Assembly (NCBI RefSeq): GCF_024464595.1
Contig: NZ_JANHAW010000001.1
Coordinates: 496,001 to 560,000 of the forward strand
Length of the DNA stretch: 64,000 bases
Origin: Halobellus litoreus
GTDB taxonomy: Archaea; Halobacteriota; Halobacteria; Halobacteriales; Haloferacaceae
Direction: 5' to 3'
How positions within the stretch are numbered: position 1 is the stretch's first letter; every line of letters begins with the position of its first letter. Below the pieces are notes generated by a model. It made no database searches, was not told the origin of the DNA, and was given only the letters and a program-made list of their open reading frames with translations. A program made the translations under genes and the position numbers. Shown piece by piece: positions 7,390 to 16,070 of the stretch.

Positions 7390-8811
7390 ATGGCACGTGA
7401 TATCGTACGTCGTAGATTTTTGAAACGGGTCGGTGCAGCGGGAGCGATCGGTGCGACCGGACTCGCCGGGTGTATCGGGAGCCCCGACGACGGCGGCGAC
7501 GGTGGCGGTGACAGCGGCGACGGTGGTGGCGACGGCGGCGGAGACGGAGACAGCGGCGGCGACGGCGGTGGCGACAGTGGCGGCGACGGCGGCGGCTCCG
7601 GAGGCGGCCCGGGCGGCCTGGTCGTCATCGGCTACCCCGAAAGCGGCATCCAACTGTTCCGCGACTACTACAGCCAGTCGGACGGGAGCGAAGAGATTCT
7701 CGTCCCCGACGGTCTCAGAGACGGATCGATGCCGGGGCAGGTCGGCAACGATATGGAGAACGTGACCGGGACAGCGCCGGCGGCGGGCGGCCCGAACCAG
7801 GAGGCGTTCAACTCCCTCTTCCAGGACGAGTACGGCTCCTCGCCGGGCGTGTTCACCTCCCAGTCGTACGACTCTGTCGCGCTACAACTGCTCGCGAACG
7901 CGGCCGCGGGTGAGAACTCCGGGACCGCGATCCGCGATCAGATGCGCCGGATCGCCAACCCCGGCGGGATGGAGGTCACGCCGGATAACCTCGTCGAGGG
8001 CATCGAGGCGGCCGCGAACGGCGACGACGTGAACTATCAGGGCGCCTCGTCGTCGACGAACTTCAACGAGGCCGGCGACCCGGCATCGGCCGCGTACGCC
8101 ATCTGGGAGTTCAACGCAGACGAGGGCGCCGCAGAGAACATCGAAGTGCAGAACTTCGAGGGGGAGAACCCCGACGGAGCGGGTCCCGCGGCCGACAGCG
8201 GCCCCGGCGGGAGCGACCGCGAGATGTCCGTGGGGATCCTGCTGCCGGAGACGGGCGACCTCGCTTCCGTCGGCGCGCCGATGATCCAGGCCGCACAGCT
8301 CCCGGCCCAGCAGGTCAACGAGGCCAACCCGGCCGGACTCTCGGTCAACGCGCAGGTCGAAGACACCCAGACCTCGCCGAGCGCGGGGACCGCCGCGGCC
8401 GAATCGCTCGTGAGCGCGGGCGTCCCAAGCGTCTGTGGGTCCGCCTCCTCGGGCGTGAACGTGCCCGTCTCACAGGAAGTGTTCATCCCGAACGAGGTCG
8501 TCGGCTGCTCGCCGTCGTCCACGGCGCTGTCGGTGACGAACCTCGAGGACAACGACTACATCTTCCGGACCGCGCCCTCGGACATACTCCAGGGACGCGT
8601 GATGGCGCAGGTGATGTCCGAACGGCTCGGCGTCGACACCGTCTCGACGCTGTACGTCAACAACGACTACGGCCAGCAGCTCTCCGAGCGCTTCAGCAGC
8701 GTGTTCGAAGACACGTTCGACGGAGAGGTGTACCGACAGGTCGCGTTCAACATCGGCGAGTCCTCGTACTCCTCGGTGATCAGCAACGCGCTGTCGGCCC
8801 CGGACAGCTAA
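7390..8811 (+). CDS. Branched-chain amino-acid-type ABC binding lipoprotein with circularly permuted halves
   Basis: The 473-residue protein has a Tat signal with RRRFLKR at 7-13 and a lipobox LAGC at 25-28, so it should be anchored outside the membrane. A Gly/Asp/Ser linker (about 33-76) follows. Family members (Peripla_BP_6, LivK-like) begin with a segment like MSVGILLPETGDL and later reach LVVIGYPESG. Here the order is reversed: residues 77 to about 258 are the usual C-terminal half, about 259-276 are a Gly/Pro/Asp linker, and 277-473 are the usual N-terminal half, ending SNALSAPDS exactly where LVVIGYP would normally follow. The two halves together appear complete. The leaderless start is set by TTTATAT at 7360. 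The partner transporter is probably the convergent livHMGF set. Confidence 0.9.
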   Translation: MARDIVRRRFLKRVGAAGAIGATGLAGCIGSPDDGGDGGGDSGDGGGDGGGDGDSGGDGGGDSGGDGGGSGGGPGGLVVIGYPESGIQLFRDYYSQSDGSEEILVPDGLRDGSMPGQVGNDMENVTGTAPAAGGPNQEAFNSLFQDEYGSSPGVFTSQSYDSVALQLLANAAAGENSGTAIRDQMRRIANPGGMEVTPDNLVEGIEAAANGDDVNYQGASSSTNFNEAGDPASAAYAIWEFNADEGAAENIEVQNFEGENPDGAGPAADSGPGGSDREMSVGILLPETGDLASVGAPMIQAAQLPAQQVNEANPAGLSVNAQVEDTQTSPSAGTAAAESLVSAGVPSVCGSASSGVNVPVSQEVFIPNEVVGCSPSSTALSVTNLEDNDYIFRTAPSDILQGRVMAQVMSERLGVDTVSTLYVNNDYGQQLSERFSSVFEDTFDGEVYRQVAFNIGESSYSSVISNALSAPDS

Positions 8812-8841
8812 GCCACGCTCGACGGCCGTCTCAGTACCCTG

Positions 8842-8847
8842 TTTTTT
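8842..8847 (+). terminator. T-run terminator
   Basis: A run of six T residues lies 31 nt after the binding-protein stop, in an otherwise GC-rich convergent gap. Archaeal RNA polymerase commonly stops at such runs. Confidence 0.45.
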
Positions 8848-9006
8848 GCGAGCGAAGACGACCGTAGCGACGCATATTCGCACTCGGGACGCGGAGGGTG
8901 AAGTCGCGCAGAAAGAGGAAATCGGGTCGGGGTCGACGTCGAACGCCCCCGAACCCTCCGTCCGGCCGTGTAGTCCTCCGAGAACCGTCCGGACGCGCGG
9001 CCGGAA

Positions 9007-9795
9007 CTACCCGCCCAGGAAGTCCCGCCGGACCTGCTCGTCGTTCAGGAGGACGTCGCCGTCGTCCATATACCGGTTCTGTCCGTTCGCGAGGACGTAG
9101 CCGCGGTCGCACCGCCGCAACGCCTCCTTGGCGTTCTGTTCGACCATCAGGACGGCCGTCCCGTCGTCGTTGATCGCGTCGATCCGGTCGAACATATCGT
9201 CGACGAGGTCCGGAGCGAGTCCAGCGGAGGGCTCATCGAGCAGGAGCAGCGACGGGTCGAGCATCAGCGCACGACCCATCGCGAGCATCTGCTGTTGGCC
9301 GCCGGACATCGTCCCGGCCTTCTGCGTCTCTCGCTCTTCGAGGATCGGAAACCGCTCGAACACGGCGTCGAGGGCGTCCTGCGGGACCGAATCGAGGATG
9401 TACGCGCCCATCTCCAGGTTCTCACGGACCGTCAGCGAGGAAAAGATGTTGTCGTTCTGCGGAACGTAGCCGACGCCCTCGTGGATGATCTCCTCGGGAC
9501 GGAGCCCCGTGATGTCCTCGCCGTCGAAGATCACGGTGCCGCCCATATGGTTCGTGAGGCCGAAGACTGACTTCATCACCGTGGACTTGCCCGCGCCGTT
9601 GGGCCCCACGATGGTGACGTACTCGCCGTCGGCGACGTCCAGATCGACGTCCGTCAGGATCTGGAGGTCGCCGTAGCCGGCGTCGAGGTCGCGGACTTCG
9701 AGAAGTGCCTGATCCTCCCGGTCCGGGATTGTCTCCTGAGACACGGCCGCAGCCGACTCGGAGGGCGTCGAATCCGGTTCGGTGTCGGCGCTCAT
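9007..9795 (-). CDS. livF: Branched-chain amino-acid ABC transporter ATP-binding protein LivF
   Basis: The 262-residue ATPase has Walker A GPNGAGKST at 64-72, an ABC signature MSGGQQQML and Walker B LLLLDEPSAGL, with LivF-type length and a short C-terminus. The first 30 residues are an acidic haloarchaeal extension. Its ATG overlaps the livG stop (ATGA), so it is the last gene of the livH-livM-livG-livF operon. It energises amino-acid uptake with LivG. The true substrate (Leu/Ile/Val, amide or urea) cannot be told from sequence. Confidence 0.9.
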   Translation of the reverse strand: MSADTEPDSTPSESAAAVSQETIPDREDQALLEVRDLDAGYGDLQILTDVDLDVADGEYVTIVGPNGAGKSTVMKSVFGLTNHMGGTVIFDGEDITGLRPEEIIHEGVGYVPQNDNIFSSLTVRENLEMGAYILDSVPQDALDAVFERFPILEERETQKAGTMSGGQQQMLAMGRALMLDPSLLLLDEPSAGLAPDLVDDMFDRIDAINDDGTAVLMVEQNAKEALRRCDRGYVLANGQNRYMDDGDVLLNDEQVRRDFLGG

Positions 9796-10694
9796 ACGTT
9801 CCCTCCGAGGTAGGCCTCGATGACTTCCTCGTTCGCCTGTATCTCGTCCGGTGAGCCCTCCGTCAGGACCCGGCCCTGGTGGAGGACGATGACGCGTTCG
9901 CAGTTTTCCATAATCAGGTCCATATCGTGTTCGACGAGCAGGAAGGTGTACCCCTCCTCGCGGAGTTCGTGGATGTGCTGCAGAAGCCGCTTCTCCAACG
10001 AGGGATTGACGCCCGCGAACGGCTCGTCCAACAGCAGCATATCGGGATCGGTCAGCAGCGCCCGGGCCATCTCCAGCAGTTTCCGCTGTCCGCCCGAGAG
10101 GTTCCCGGCGTACTCCTCGGCGATGTGATCGATGTCGAAGAACTCCAGCACGTTCCAGACCCGTTCGAGGAGTTCCGTCTCCTGTTCGACGACTGTGTCG
10201 CGGAAGCCGGGCGTGACCGACCGCCAGAGCGCTTCCCCGCGCTGGCCCTTCGGAGCCAGCATCAGGTTCTCCAGGACGGTCATCTCCTGCAGTTCGCGTG
10301 CGATCTGGAACGTCCGGACGAGCCCCTTGTTCGCGATGGCGTGTGGCCGCTGTCCGGTGATGTCCTCGCCGTCGAAGGTCACAGTCCCGGAGTCGGGTTG
10401 CAACATCCCGGTGATGAGGTTGAACGTCGTCGACTTCCCCGCGCCGTTGGGGCCGATGAGGCCGGTGAGGCTTCCCTGTTTGACCCGGAACGAGGCGTCG
10501 TCGACGGCGGTGATCCCGCCGAATGACTTGCGTAACGCCTCGACCTGAAGCGGATACTCTTCACTGACGTTCGGACCGCCGGAGCCGAGGTCCAGGCTGG
10601 TCGATCCGGTCGTCGGCGCGCCGGCAGCGTCCGCGTTGGGACCGTCGTCACCTGCAGCGCCGCCGTCGACGTTCGTGACGTCGGAATCACTCAT
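9792..10694 (-). CDS. livG: Branched-chain amino-acid ABC transporter ATP-binding protein LivG
   Basis: The 300-residue ATPase has Walker A GPNGAGKST at 81-89, signature LSGGQRKLLEMARAL and Walker B LLLDEPFAGVNP. The region between 100 and 170 is longer than in LivF, as is normal for LivG. The ATG at 10694 is preferred over an in-frame GTG 9 nt upstream. It overlaps the end of livM by 8 nt. An acidic, disordered stretch of about 45 residues precedes the ATPase domain. Confidence 0.9.
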   Translation of the reverse strand: MSDSDVTNVDGGAAGDDGPNADAAGAPTTGSTSLDLGSGGPNVSEEYPLQVEALRKSFGGITAVDDASFRVKQGSLTGLIGPNGAGKSTTFNLITGMLQPDSGTVTFDGEDITGQRPHAIANKGLVRTFQIARELQEMTVLENLMLAPKGQRGEALWRSVTPGFRDTVVEQETELLERVWNVLEFFDIDHIAEEYAGNLSGGQRKLLEMARALLTDPDMLLLDEPFAGVNPSLEKRLLQHIHELREEGYTFLLVEHDMDLIMENCERVIVLHQGRVLTEGSPDEIQANEEVIEAYLGGNV

Positions 10695-12021
10695 CGCCAC
10701 CACCTCCGGCGTCGCCGCCGTCGGTCCGGGCGCTCCCGCTCGCCCGCGACGCGGTGAGTGGAATCCCCGCGGCCGTCTCCTTGCGGTGGCCGAGCATCCC
10801 CTCCGGGCGGTTGTGCATCAGCCAGATCAGGACGAGCCCCATAAAGACGAGCTGGAGCTGACGGATGCTGTCGATAGTGTAGAAGAACAGCGGCGCGGGG
10901 TCGAAATTCGAGATGAGCGGCGCGATCGCCGGCCCGAACCCAGCGGGCGCGTCGGCGTTCGGGATCACGGTGTCGATGAGGTTCTTCAGGTACCGCGGTC
11001 CCTGGTAGAGCAGCGCGGCGAAGACCGCGCCGCCGAGGACGCTCCCTGTGTTCGAGCCCGCACCGCCGATGATGAGCGCGATCCACACGAAGAAGGTGAT
11101 CCGCGGCCGGAAGAAGTTCGGCGTGACCGCTCCGCTCGTCATCAGCCAGAGGATGCCTGCCAGCCCCATCAGCGCACAGCCGAGCATGAACGCCTTGATC
11201 TTGAACCGGTTCGTGTTCTTCCCCAGCGAATTGGCGACGTCCTCGTCCTCTCGGATCGCTTTCAGCACGCGTCCGAACGGCGATTCGCCGGTGCGCTTGA
11301 GCAGCCAGAAGTAGACGGCGACGAACCCGAGGAGCACCGCGCCGTAGACGAGGCCGTCGACGACCGGCTTCGGGTTGTTGGGGATGATCACCTCGAAGGT
11401 CGCGACGAAGCCGAGATACACGTCCCACAGCCCGAAGAACTGGAAGAACGCCTCCAGCGGGTTGGTGAAGTCGAGGATGAGCCCCGAGCCCCCGCCGAAG
11501 CCGACTCGCTCGCCGAACAGCTGGAACTGCTGCAGTTCGCCCGAGAGGAACGAGAAGCGCACGATCTCGGACATCGCGATCGTGACGATCGCGAGATAGT
11601 CGGCCCGCAACCGCAGCGCCGGCAACGCGATCAGCGCCCCCAGGAGCGCGGCGGCGATCATCCCGGCGACGATCCCGACGAGCAGCGGCAGGCCGAGACC
11701 CCCGACCTGCGCCGCCCCGCCGGATTCGTACAGCGGCTTCGAGACCAGGGCCATCACGTAGATTCCGACGGCCATGAACCCGACGATACCGATGTTGAAC
11801 AGCCCGGTGTACCCCCAGTGGAGGTTGAGCGCGAGTGCGAGCATCGCGAAGACCCCGATGTAGAAGGTCAGCACGCCGATCGTGTTCAGTTGGCCGCGGA
11901 CGGAGTAGCCGAGACCGACGCCGATCAGCACGTAGGCGGCGTAAATGGCGAGGAGCGCGGCCACGATCAGCCCCGCGTCGCCGCCCGGAATCCGTTCGGC
12001 GACGTCGTCGCGAACGCTCAT
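10687..12021 (-). CDS. livM: Branched-chain amino-acid ABC transporter permease LivM
   Basis: A 444-residue multi-spanning permease. The start at 12021 (MSVRDDVAER) overlaps the livH stop as ATGA; upstream codons in this frame lie inside livH. The first membrane segment is near residues 17-37. The permease motif GESPFGRVLKAIREDE lies in the loop near 255-270, and GGAGSNTGSVLGGAVF in a late helix matches LivM. The C-terminal tail is hydrophilic. It forms the channel with LivH. Confidence 0.9.
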   Translation of the reverse strand: MSVRDDVAERIPGGDAGLIVAALLAIYAAYVLIGVGLGYSVRGQLNTIGVLTFYIGVFAMLALALNLHWGYTGLFNIGIVGFMAVGIYVMALVSKPLYESGGAAQVGGLGLPLLVGIVAGMIAAALLGALIALPALRLRADYLAIVTIAMSEIVRFSFLSGELQQFQLFGERVGFGGGSGLILDFTNPLEAFFQFFGLWDVYLGFVATFEVIIPNNPKPVVDGLVYGAVLLGFVAVYFWLLKRTGESPFGRVLKAIREDEDVANSLGKNTNRFKIKAFMLGCALMGLAGILWLMTSGAVTPNFFRPRITFFVWIALIIGGAGSNTGSVLGGAVFAALLYQGPRYLKNLIDTVIPNADAPAGFGPAIAPLISNFDPAPLFFYTIDSIRQLQLVFMGLVLIWLMHNRPEGMLGHRKETAAGIPLTASRASGSARTDGGDAGGGGDE

Positions 12022-13124
12022 GCTGTCGACCTCCCGGAGAACAGTCCCTCGGGCTTCACCAGGAGGAGGACGATCATCACGAAGAACGCGGCCGCGCGGG
12101 CGAACGCCGAGGGGATCCAGATGATCGAGACCGACGCCGTGAGCCCGATCGCGAGACCGCCGACGATCGCGCCGTAGATCGAGCCGATCCCGCCGAGGAT
12201 GACCGCCGCGAAGATCAAGAGCAACAGCAGCCACCCGTCGTTGAACCCGAGCGTGCCCTTCCAGAGGATGAACATATAGCCCGCCATCCCGGTGAGGCCG
12301 CCGCCGATCACCCACACCGCGCGGATGACCCGTTCGGTCGGGATCCCCGTGATCTGGGCGAGGTCCTCGTTGTCGGCCATCGCCCGCATCGCCTTCCCGA
12401 GTTTGGTCATCTGCAGGAGAAGGTGTACGCCGAGCATCAGGCTGCCGGCGACGACGACGAGCGCGATGTCGTGGGCGTTGACCCGGACCGCGCCGTCGAC
12501 GAGATACAGCGCGATCGCCGGCGGTTGCGACGTCGTGCCGCGGACGTCAGACCCGAAGACGAACTGCATCAGATACCGGAGCGCGAACGCGACGCCGACG
12601 CTCGTGATGAGCAGCGTGATCCCGTCGGCGTCACGGATCGGGCGGAACGTCGTGCGGTCGACGAACAACGCCAGCGCGACCGTAGCCACCCCGGCGACGA
12701 GAATGCCGGCGACGACCGCGAGCGGCGTCGTCGTGACCCCGATCCCGAGCGTGCCCCCGAACACCGATCCGCCCGCACCGACGAGCAACAGCGCGCCCAC
12801 GTCGGCGCGGCCGAACCCCGCGACGAGGTACGTCGTCGCCCACCCGGAGAACGCGCCCGCAGTGATGTAGTCCCCGTGCGCGAAGTTCGCGAAGTTCAGA
12901 ATGCTGTACGTCATGGAAAGCCCGATGCCCGCGAGACCGACCACCAGCCCGCGCATCAGCCCGTCCCACACGAGCGAGCCGATCCCGCTGAACGAGTGCT
13001 CTCCGGTTGCGAGACCGGCAACGAGGTCGAACAGCAGAACGACTCCGACGAGGGCCAGCAGAACGGAGCCTGGCCGCGTGATCGCGAACTGACGTCCGCG
13101 TGTGTATGTCTCGGCGATACCCAT
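12018..13124 (-). CDS. livH: Branched-chain amino-acid ABC transporter permease LivH
   Basis: A 368-residue inner-membrane permease, first gene of the operon. It has SMTYSILNFANFAHGDY near 65-85 and GIGSIYGAIVGGLAIG near 320, both typical of LivH. Upstream (13125-13273), on the minus strand, AT-rich sequence near 13130-13140 and 13165-13175 could hold the promoter. Spacing with the next three genes is by overlap, implying one transcript and coupled translation. Confidence 0.9.
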   Translation of the reverse strand: MGIAETYTRGRQFAITRPGSVLLALVGVVLLFDLVAGLATGEHSFSGIGSLVWDGLMRGLVVGLAGIGLSMTYSILNFANFAHGDYITAGAFSGWATTYLVAGFGRADVGALLLVGAGGSVFGGTLGIGVTTTPLAVVAGILVAGVATVALALFVDRTTFRPIRDADGITLLITSVGVAFALRYLMQFVFGSDVRGTTSQPPAIALYLVDGAVRVNAHDIALVVVAGSLMLGVHLLLQMTKLGKAMRAMADNEDLAQITGIPTERVIRAVWVIGGGLTGMAGYMFILWKGTLGFNDGWLLLLLIFAAVILGGIGSIYGAIVGGLAIGLTASVSIIWIPSAFARAAAFFVMIVLLLVKPEGLFSGRSTA

Positions 13125-13273
13125 TGATAACTATCCTCACGATGTGTGCGGTCGGGAAACGATGATAAGTCTTTCTTCCCGCGACCGCGAGGGCGGGAAA
13201 TACCGGTAATCGATCGTTCGAGACTCGACACCGCGCCGTCAGTATCAAGCCGCTCCCCGGTCTCGGGGCGGAC

Positions 13274-13699
13274 GTGCCCACACGGACCCGATCACTGCTC
13301 GCTCTGGGGACGCTCGTCGCGGCGGTCGGAACGGCCGGGAGCCTCTACTTCAGCCTGGGGTTGGGGCTCGTCCCCTGCGAACTCTGCTGGTACCAGCGGA
13401 TCCTGCTGTACCCCCTGACCGTCGTTCTCGGGGTTGCGACGCTCGACGACCGCCCGCGGGTGGCGCGCACCGTCCTGCCACTTTCGGGACTCGGCGTCGT
13501 CGTCGCGGCGTACCACGTGCTGTTGCAACTCCGCCCGACGCTGGAAGCGACCTGCTCGGTCGGCGGCGGCTGTTCGTCGATCCTCTACCCGATGGCGGGC
13601 GGGCTCCTCACGATACCGCGGCTGTCGCTGACGGCGTTCGTCCTCGTGACGGCGCTCACGCTCGGAGCGTGGGCCGCGCGGCAAGGAGACAGATCGTAA
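13274..13699 (+). CDS. dsbB: Disulfide bond formation protein B
   Basis: The 141-residue, four-helix membrane protein has the two redox cysteine pairs of DsbB: C35-E-L-C38 in the first loop and C94...C100 in the second. DsbB re-oxidises a DsbA-like thiol oxidase and passes electrons to quinone. No dsbA-like gene is adjacent. The start is GTG 13274. Confidence 0.85.
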   Translation: MPTRTRSLLALGTLVAAVGTAGSLYFSLGLGLVPCELCWYQRILLYPLTVVLGVATLDDRPRVARTVLPLSGLGVVVAAYHVLLQLRPTLEATCSVGGGCSSILYPMAGGLLTIPRLSLTAFVLVTALTLGAWAARQGDRS

Positions 13700-13729
13700 C
13701 GCAGACCCGTTCGAGCGCGACAGTCGCGG

Positions 13730-15238
13730 TCACACCGGATCGTCCCCGGACGACTCGGGATCGATCATCGGACGCGGGTAGTCGACGCCCAGTTCGACCC
13801 CGTAGTCCGCTTGTTTTTCCGTCGAAAGGGTCCAGGGCGCGTGCGCCCGGTCGGCCGGGAGGCCGTCGAGTTCCGGGAGCCAGGTGGTGACGTACGCCGC
13901 GTCCGGATCGTACTGCCGGGCCTGCGCGAGCACGTCGAAGGCCCGCCGTCTGGAGTCGTTGCCGACGCCGGCGACGTACGCCCAGTTCCCGTAGTTCGAG
14001 GCCGGATCGTAATCGACGAGGCGTGTCTCGAAGTAGGCCGCGCCGCGTCGCCAGTCGATCCGGAGGTCGTTGGCCAGAAACGAGGCGACGTTCTGCCGCC
14101 CGCGGTTCGAGAGGTAGCCGGTCGCGTTCAGTTCGCGCATATTCGCGTCGACGAACGGGACGCCGGTCTCGCCGGCGGCCCACCGCCCGAACTCGTCCGC
14201 GTCCCACTTCCACTCGACGTCGTCCCGGCGTCTGAGCCCGCCCGGGGCGAAGAACTGCGCGCCGTGTTTCAGGACCTGAAACTGGAAGAAGTCGCGCCAC
14301 CGGAGTTCGAACCGGAGCCAGTACGTCGAGTCGTTCTCGACGCGCTCGCGCTCGTAGGCGGTCACCTCCTCGTGAACGCGGCGCGGCGAGAGACAGCCCT
14401 CGTTGAGCCACGGCGAGAACTTCGAGGAGTAGTTCGCGCCGAGCAGGCCGTTCCGCGTCTCGCGGTACTCGCGGAGGTGGTCGCCGTCCCAGAGATACGC
14501 CGAGATCCGGTCGAGCGCGGCGTCCTCGCCGCCCGGAAACGGATGGACGGCACGTTCGTCCGGGTCGGGCGACGCGCCGTCGGCCCCGGCCGCGAGCGAG
14601 TCCCCCGTCGCCGCGAGGTCCTCGACCGACGGGAGGTCCCCGGGGCGGACAGTCGCCGCCTCGACGGTCGGATCGTCGGTTCCCGGAACCGGCGGCAGCG
14701 ACGGGACGGGATGCGTCGCCCGGATCGTCGAATCCGCCTCGACGGCCTTCCGGAAGCGGGTGTACGTGTCGTCGATTTCGGTCGGCGGCGTGGGCAGGTC
14801 GTCGGGGTGGTGCAGCGTCCGGCCCCAGAACCGACGCGGCTCGGTTCCGCGCTCCCGCAGGGCGGCCGCGGTCGCTCGATCGACCGCCCGCTCCTCGGGC
14901 GCGGGCATCCCGTGGAACGTCACCGCGTCGGCCCCGACCGCCGCGGCGAGTTCCGGAACCACCGCTTCCGGCCGGCCGAACCGTATCAGGAGGTCCGACC
15001 CCGACTCGCGCAGTCGGCCGCGGAGGGCTTCGAGCGACTCGCGTCGGAACCGCGCGCGGTGACCGCCCGTCTTCGGATAGCGGAAGGAGTCGGAACCGCC
15101 GTACGGCCGCGTGTCGCGGGATCGGGGATCGACGCAGTACACCGGGAGCAAGCGATCCGCCTCGGCGGCAGCGACGAGCGCTTCGTTGTCGTGGACCCGG
15201 AGATCGCGGCGGAACCACGCGATTGCGGTGTCGACCAT
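13730..15238 (-). CDS. Cryptochrome/photolyase family protein, DASH-like
   Basis: A 502-residue flavoprotein of the photolyase superfamily. The start at 15238 (MVDTAIAWFRRDLRVHDN) is favoured because the photolyase N-terminal strand begins there; an in-frame ATG 42 nt upstream would add 14 residues. The N-terminal alpha/beta domain spans about 1-130. The C-terminal FAD-binding helical domain includes NYSSKFSPWLNEGCLSPR, RWRDFFQF, VDANMRELNATGYLSNRGRQN and NYGNWAYVAGVGND, the pattern of DASH cryptochromes. Predicted roles are blue-light sensing or repair of UV-induced dimers. Confidence 0.88.
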   Translation of the reverse strand: MVDTAIAWFRRDLRVHDNEALVAAAEADRLLPVYCVDPRSRDTRPYGGSDSFRYPKTGGHRARFRRESLEALRGRLRESGSDLLIRFGRPEAVVPELAAAVGADAVTFHGMPAPEERAVDRATAAALRERGTEPRRFWGRTLHHPDDLPTPPTEIDDTYTRFRKAVEADSTIRATHPVPSLPPVPGTDDPTVEAATVRPGDLPSVEDLAATGDSLAAGADGASPDPDERAVHPFPGGEDAALDRISAYLWDGDHLREYRETRNGLLGANYSSKFSPWLNEGCLSPRRVHEEVTAYERERVENDSTYWLRFELRWRDFFQFQVLKHGAQFFAPGGLRRRDDVEWKWDADEFGRWAAGETGVPFVDANMRELNATGYLSNRGRQNVASFLANDLRIDWRRGAAYFETRLVDYDPASNYGNWAYVAGVGNDSRRRAFDVLAQARQYDPDAAYVTTWLPELDGLPADRAHAPWTLSTEKQADYGVELGVDYPRPMIDPESSGDDPV

Positions 15239-15336
15239 CACTGGGATGGCGGACGCCACGTACCTGAGCGTGTCGGCCATTCGGAATTCGCCGCCTCGCC
15301 AGACGTAGGTGGCGGGCTACCTTCCGGTAGGTCTAC

Positions 15337-15888
15337 TCAGTCGCCTCGCAGCCGGTGCAGGAGCGAACTCTCCTGTTCGAGGAGCTGGTACAGGGCGGAA
15401 ACGATCAGCACCAGCGAGAGCGCGGCCCCGATCACGCCCGGGGAGAGCGACCGCAGGACGGGCACGCCGAGCGACGCCGCGAGCGACGAGAGCCCCCCGA
15501 GGACGCCGAGTCCGAGGTAGTACTCCGCCCAGGAGATACCGTACTGGGGAACGACCTCCATATACACGGCGACGTCGTCCGCGTTCTCCGCGAGCGTGAC
15601 TGTCTTCGCGTCGGGGTCGTACTCGATGATTTCGAGTTCGTCGAGTTTCGGCAGGTGCGTCTGGTGCAGGGAGACGTAGACGCTCTGGCGGACGTTCCGA
15701 GGCGGCGGCGTTTCGCCGGATTCGATCGCACCGATCCGCTCTGCGAGGTCCGCAACCGTCTCGGTTCCCCCGTCCGCGCGCAACCGCTCGAGAACGAGTC
15801 GCCGGCGGTCGTTCCGAAGCACGTCGTGTATCTCCGAGGCCGCCAGGCTCTCATCGTCGGGCCCCGGTGCGACCTCGGGCTCAGTCAT
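15337..15888 (-). CDS. Winged-helix membrane-anchored protein (DUF7344-like)
   Basis: The 183-residue protein has an N-terminal winged-helix domain (about 20-105: VLRNDRRRLVLERL and VRQSVYVSLHQTHLPKLDEL) and two C-terminal membrane helices (about 118-138 and 145-167). This layout is common in haloarchaea, and the wHTH resembles DUF7344. Binding of DNA from a membrane position is inferred. It lies 182 nt downstream of the Rieske gene on the same strand. Confidence 0.75.
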   Translation of the reverse strand: MTEPEVAPGPDDESLAASEIHDVLRNDRRRLVLERLRADGGTETVADLAERIGAIESGETPPPRNVRQSVYVSLHQTHLPKLDELEIIEYDPDAKTVTLAENADDVAVYMEVVPQYGISWAEYYLGLGVLGGLSSLAASLGVPVLRSLSPGVIGAALSLVLIVSALYQLLEQESSLLHRLRGD

Positions 15889-16070
15889 TCTACGTTATCC
15901 TCGTGGTGGCCCCTACATGAATGTATCCGAATCGAGATGTCAGGACGGCATAGCAACCGGGACATCTCACGCTCGAAACGCCCGAACAGATGGTTCACAG
16001 GGTTCACAAACGGGGTGAGTCGGCTCGTCGCACACAACGCGGCATACGCCACCGCGGCGCGGGCGCGGGC

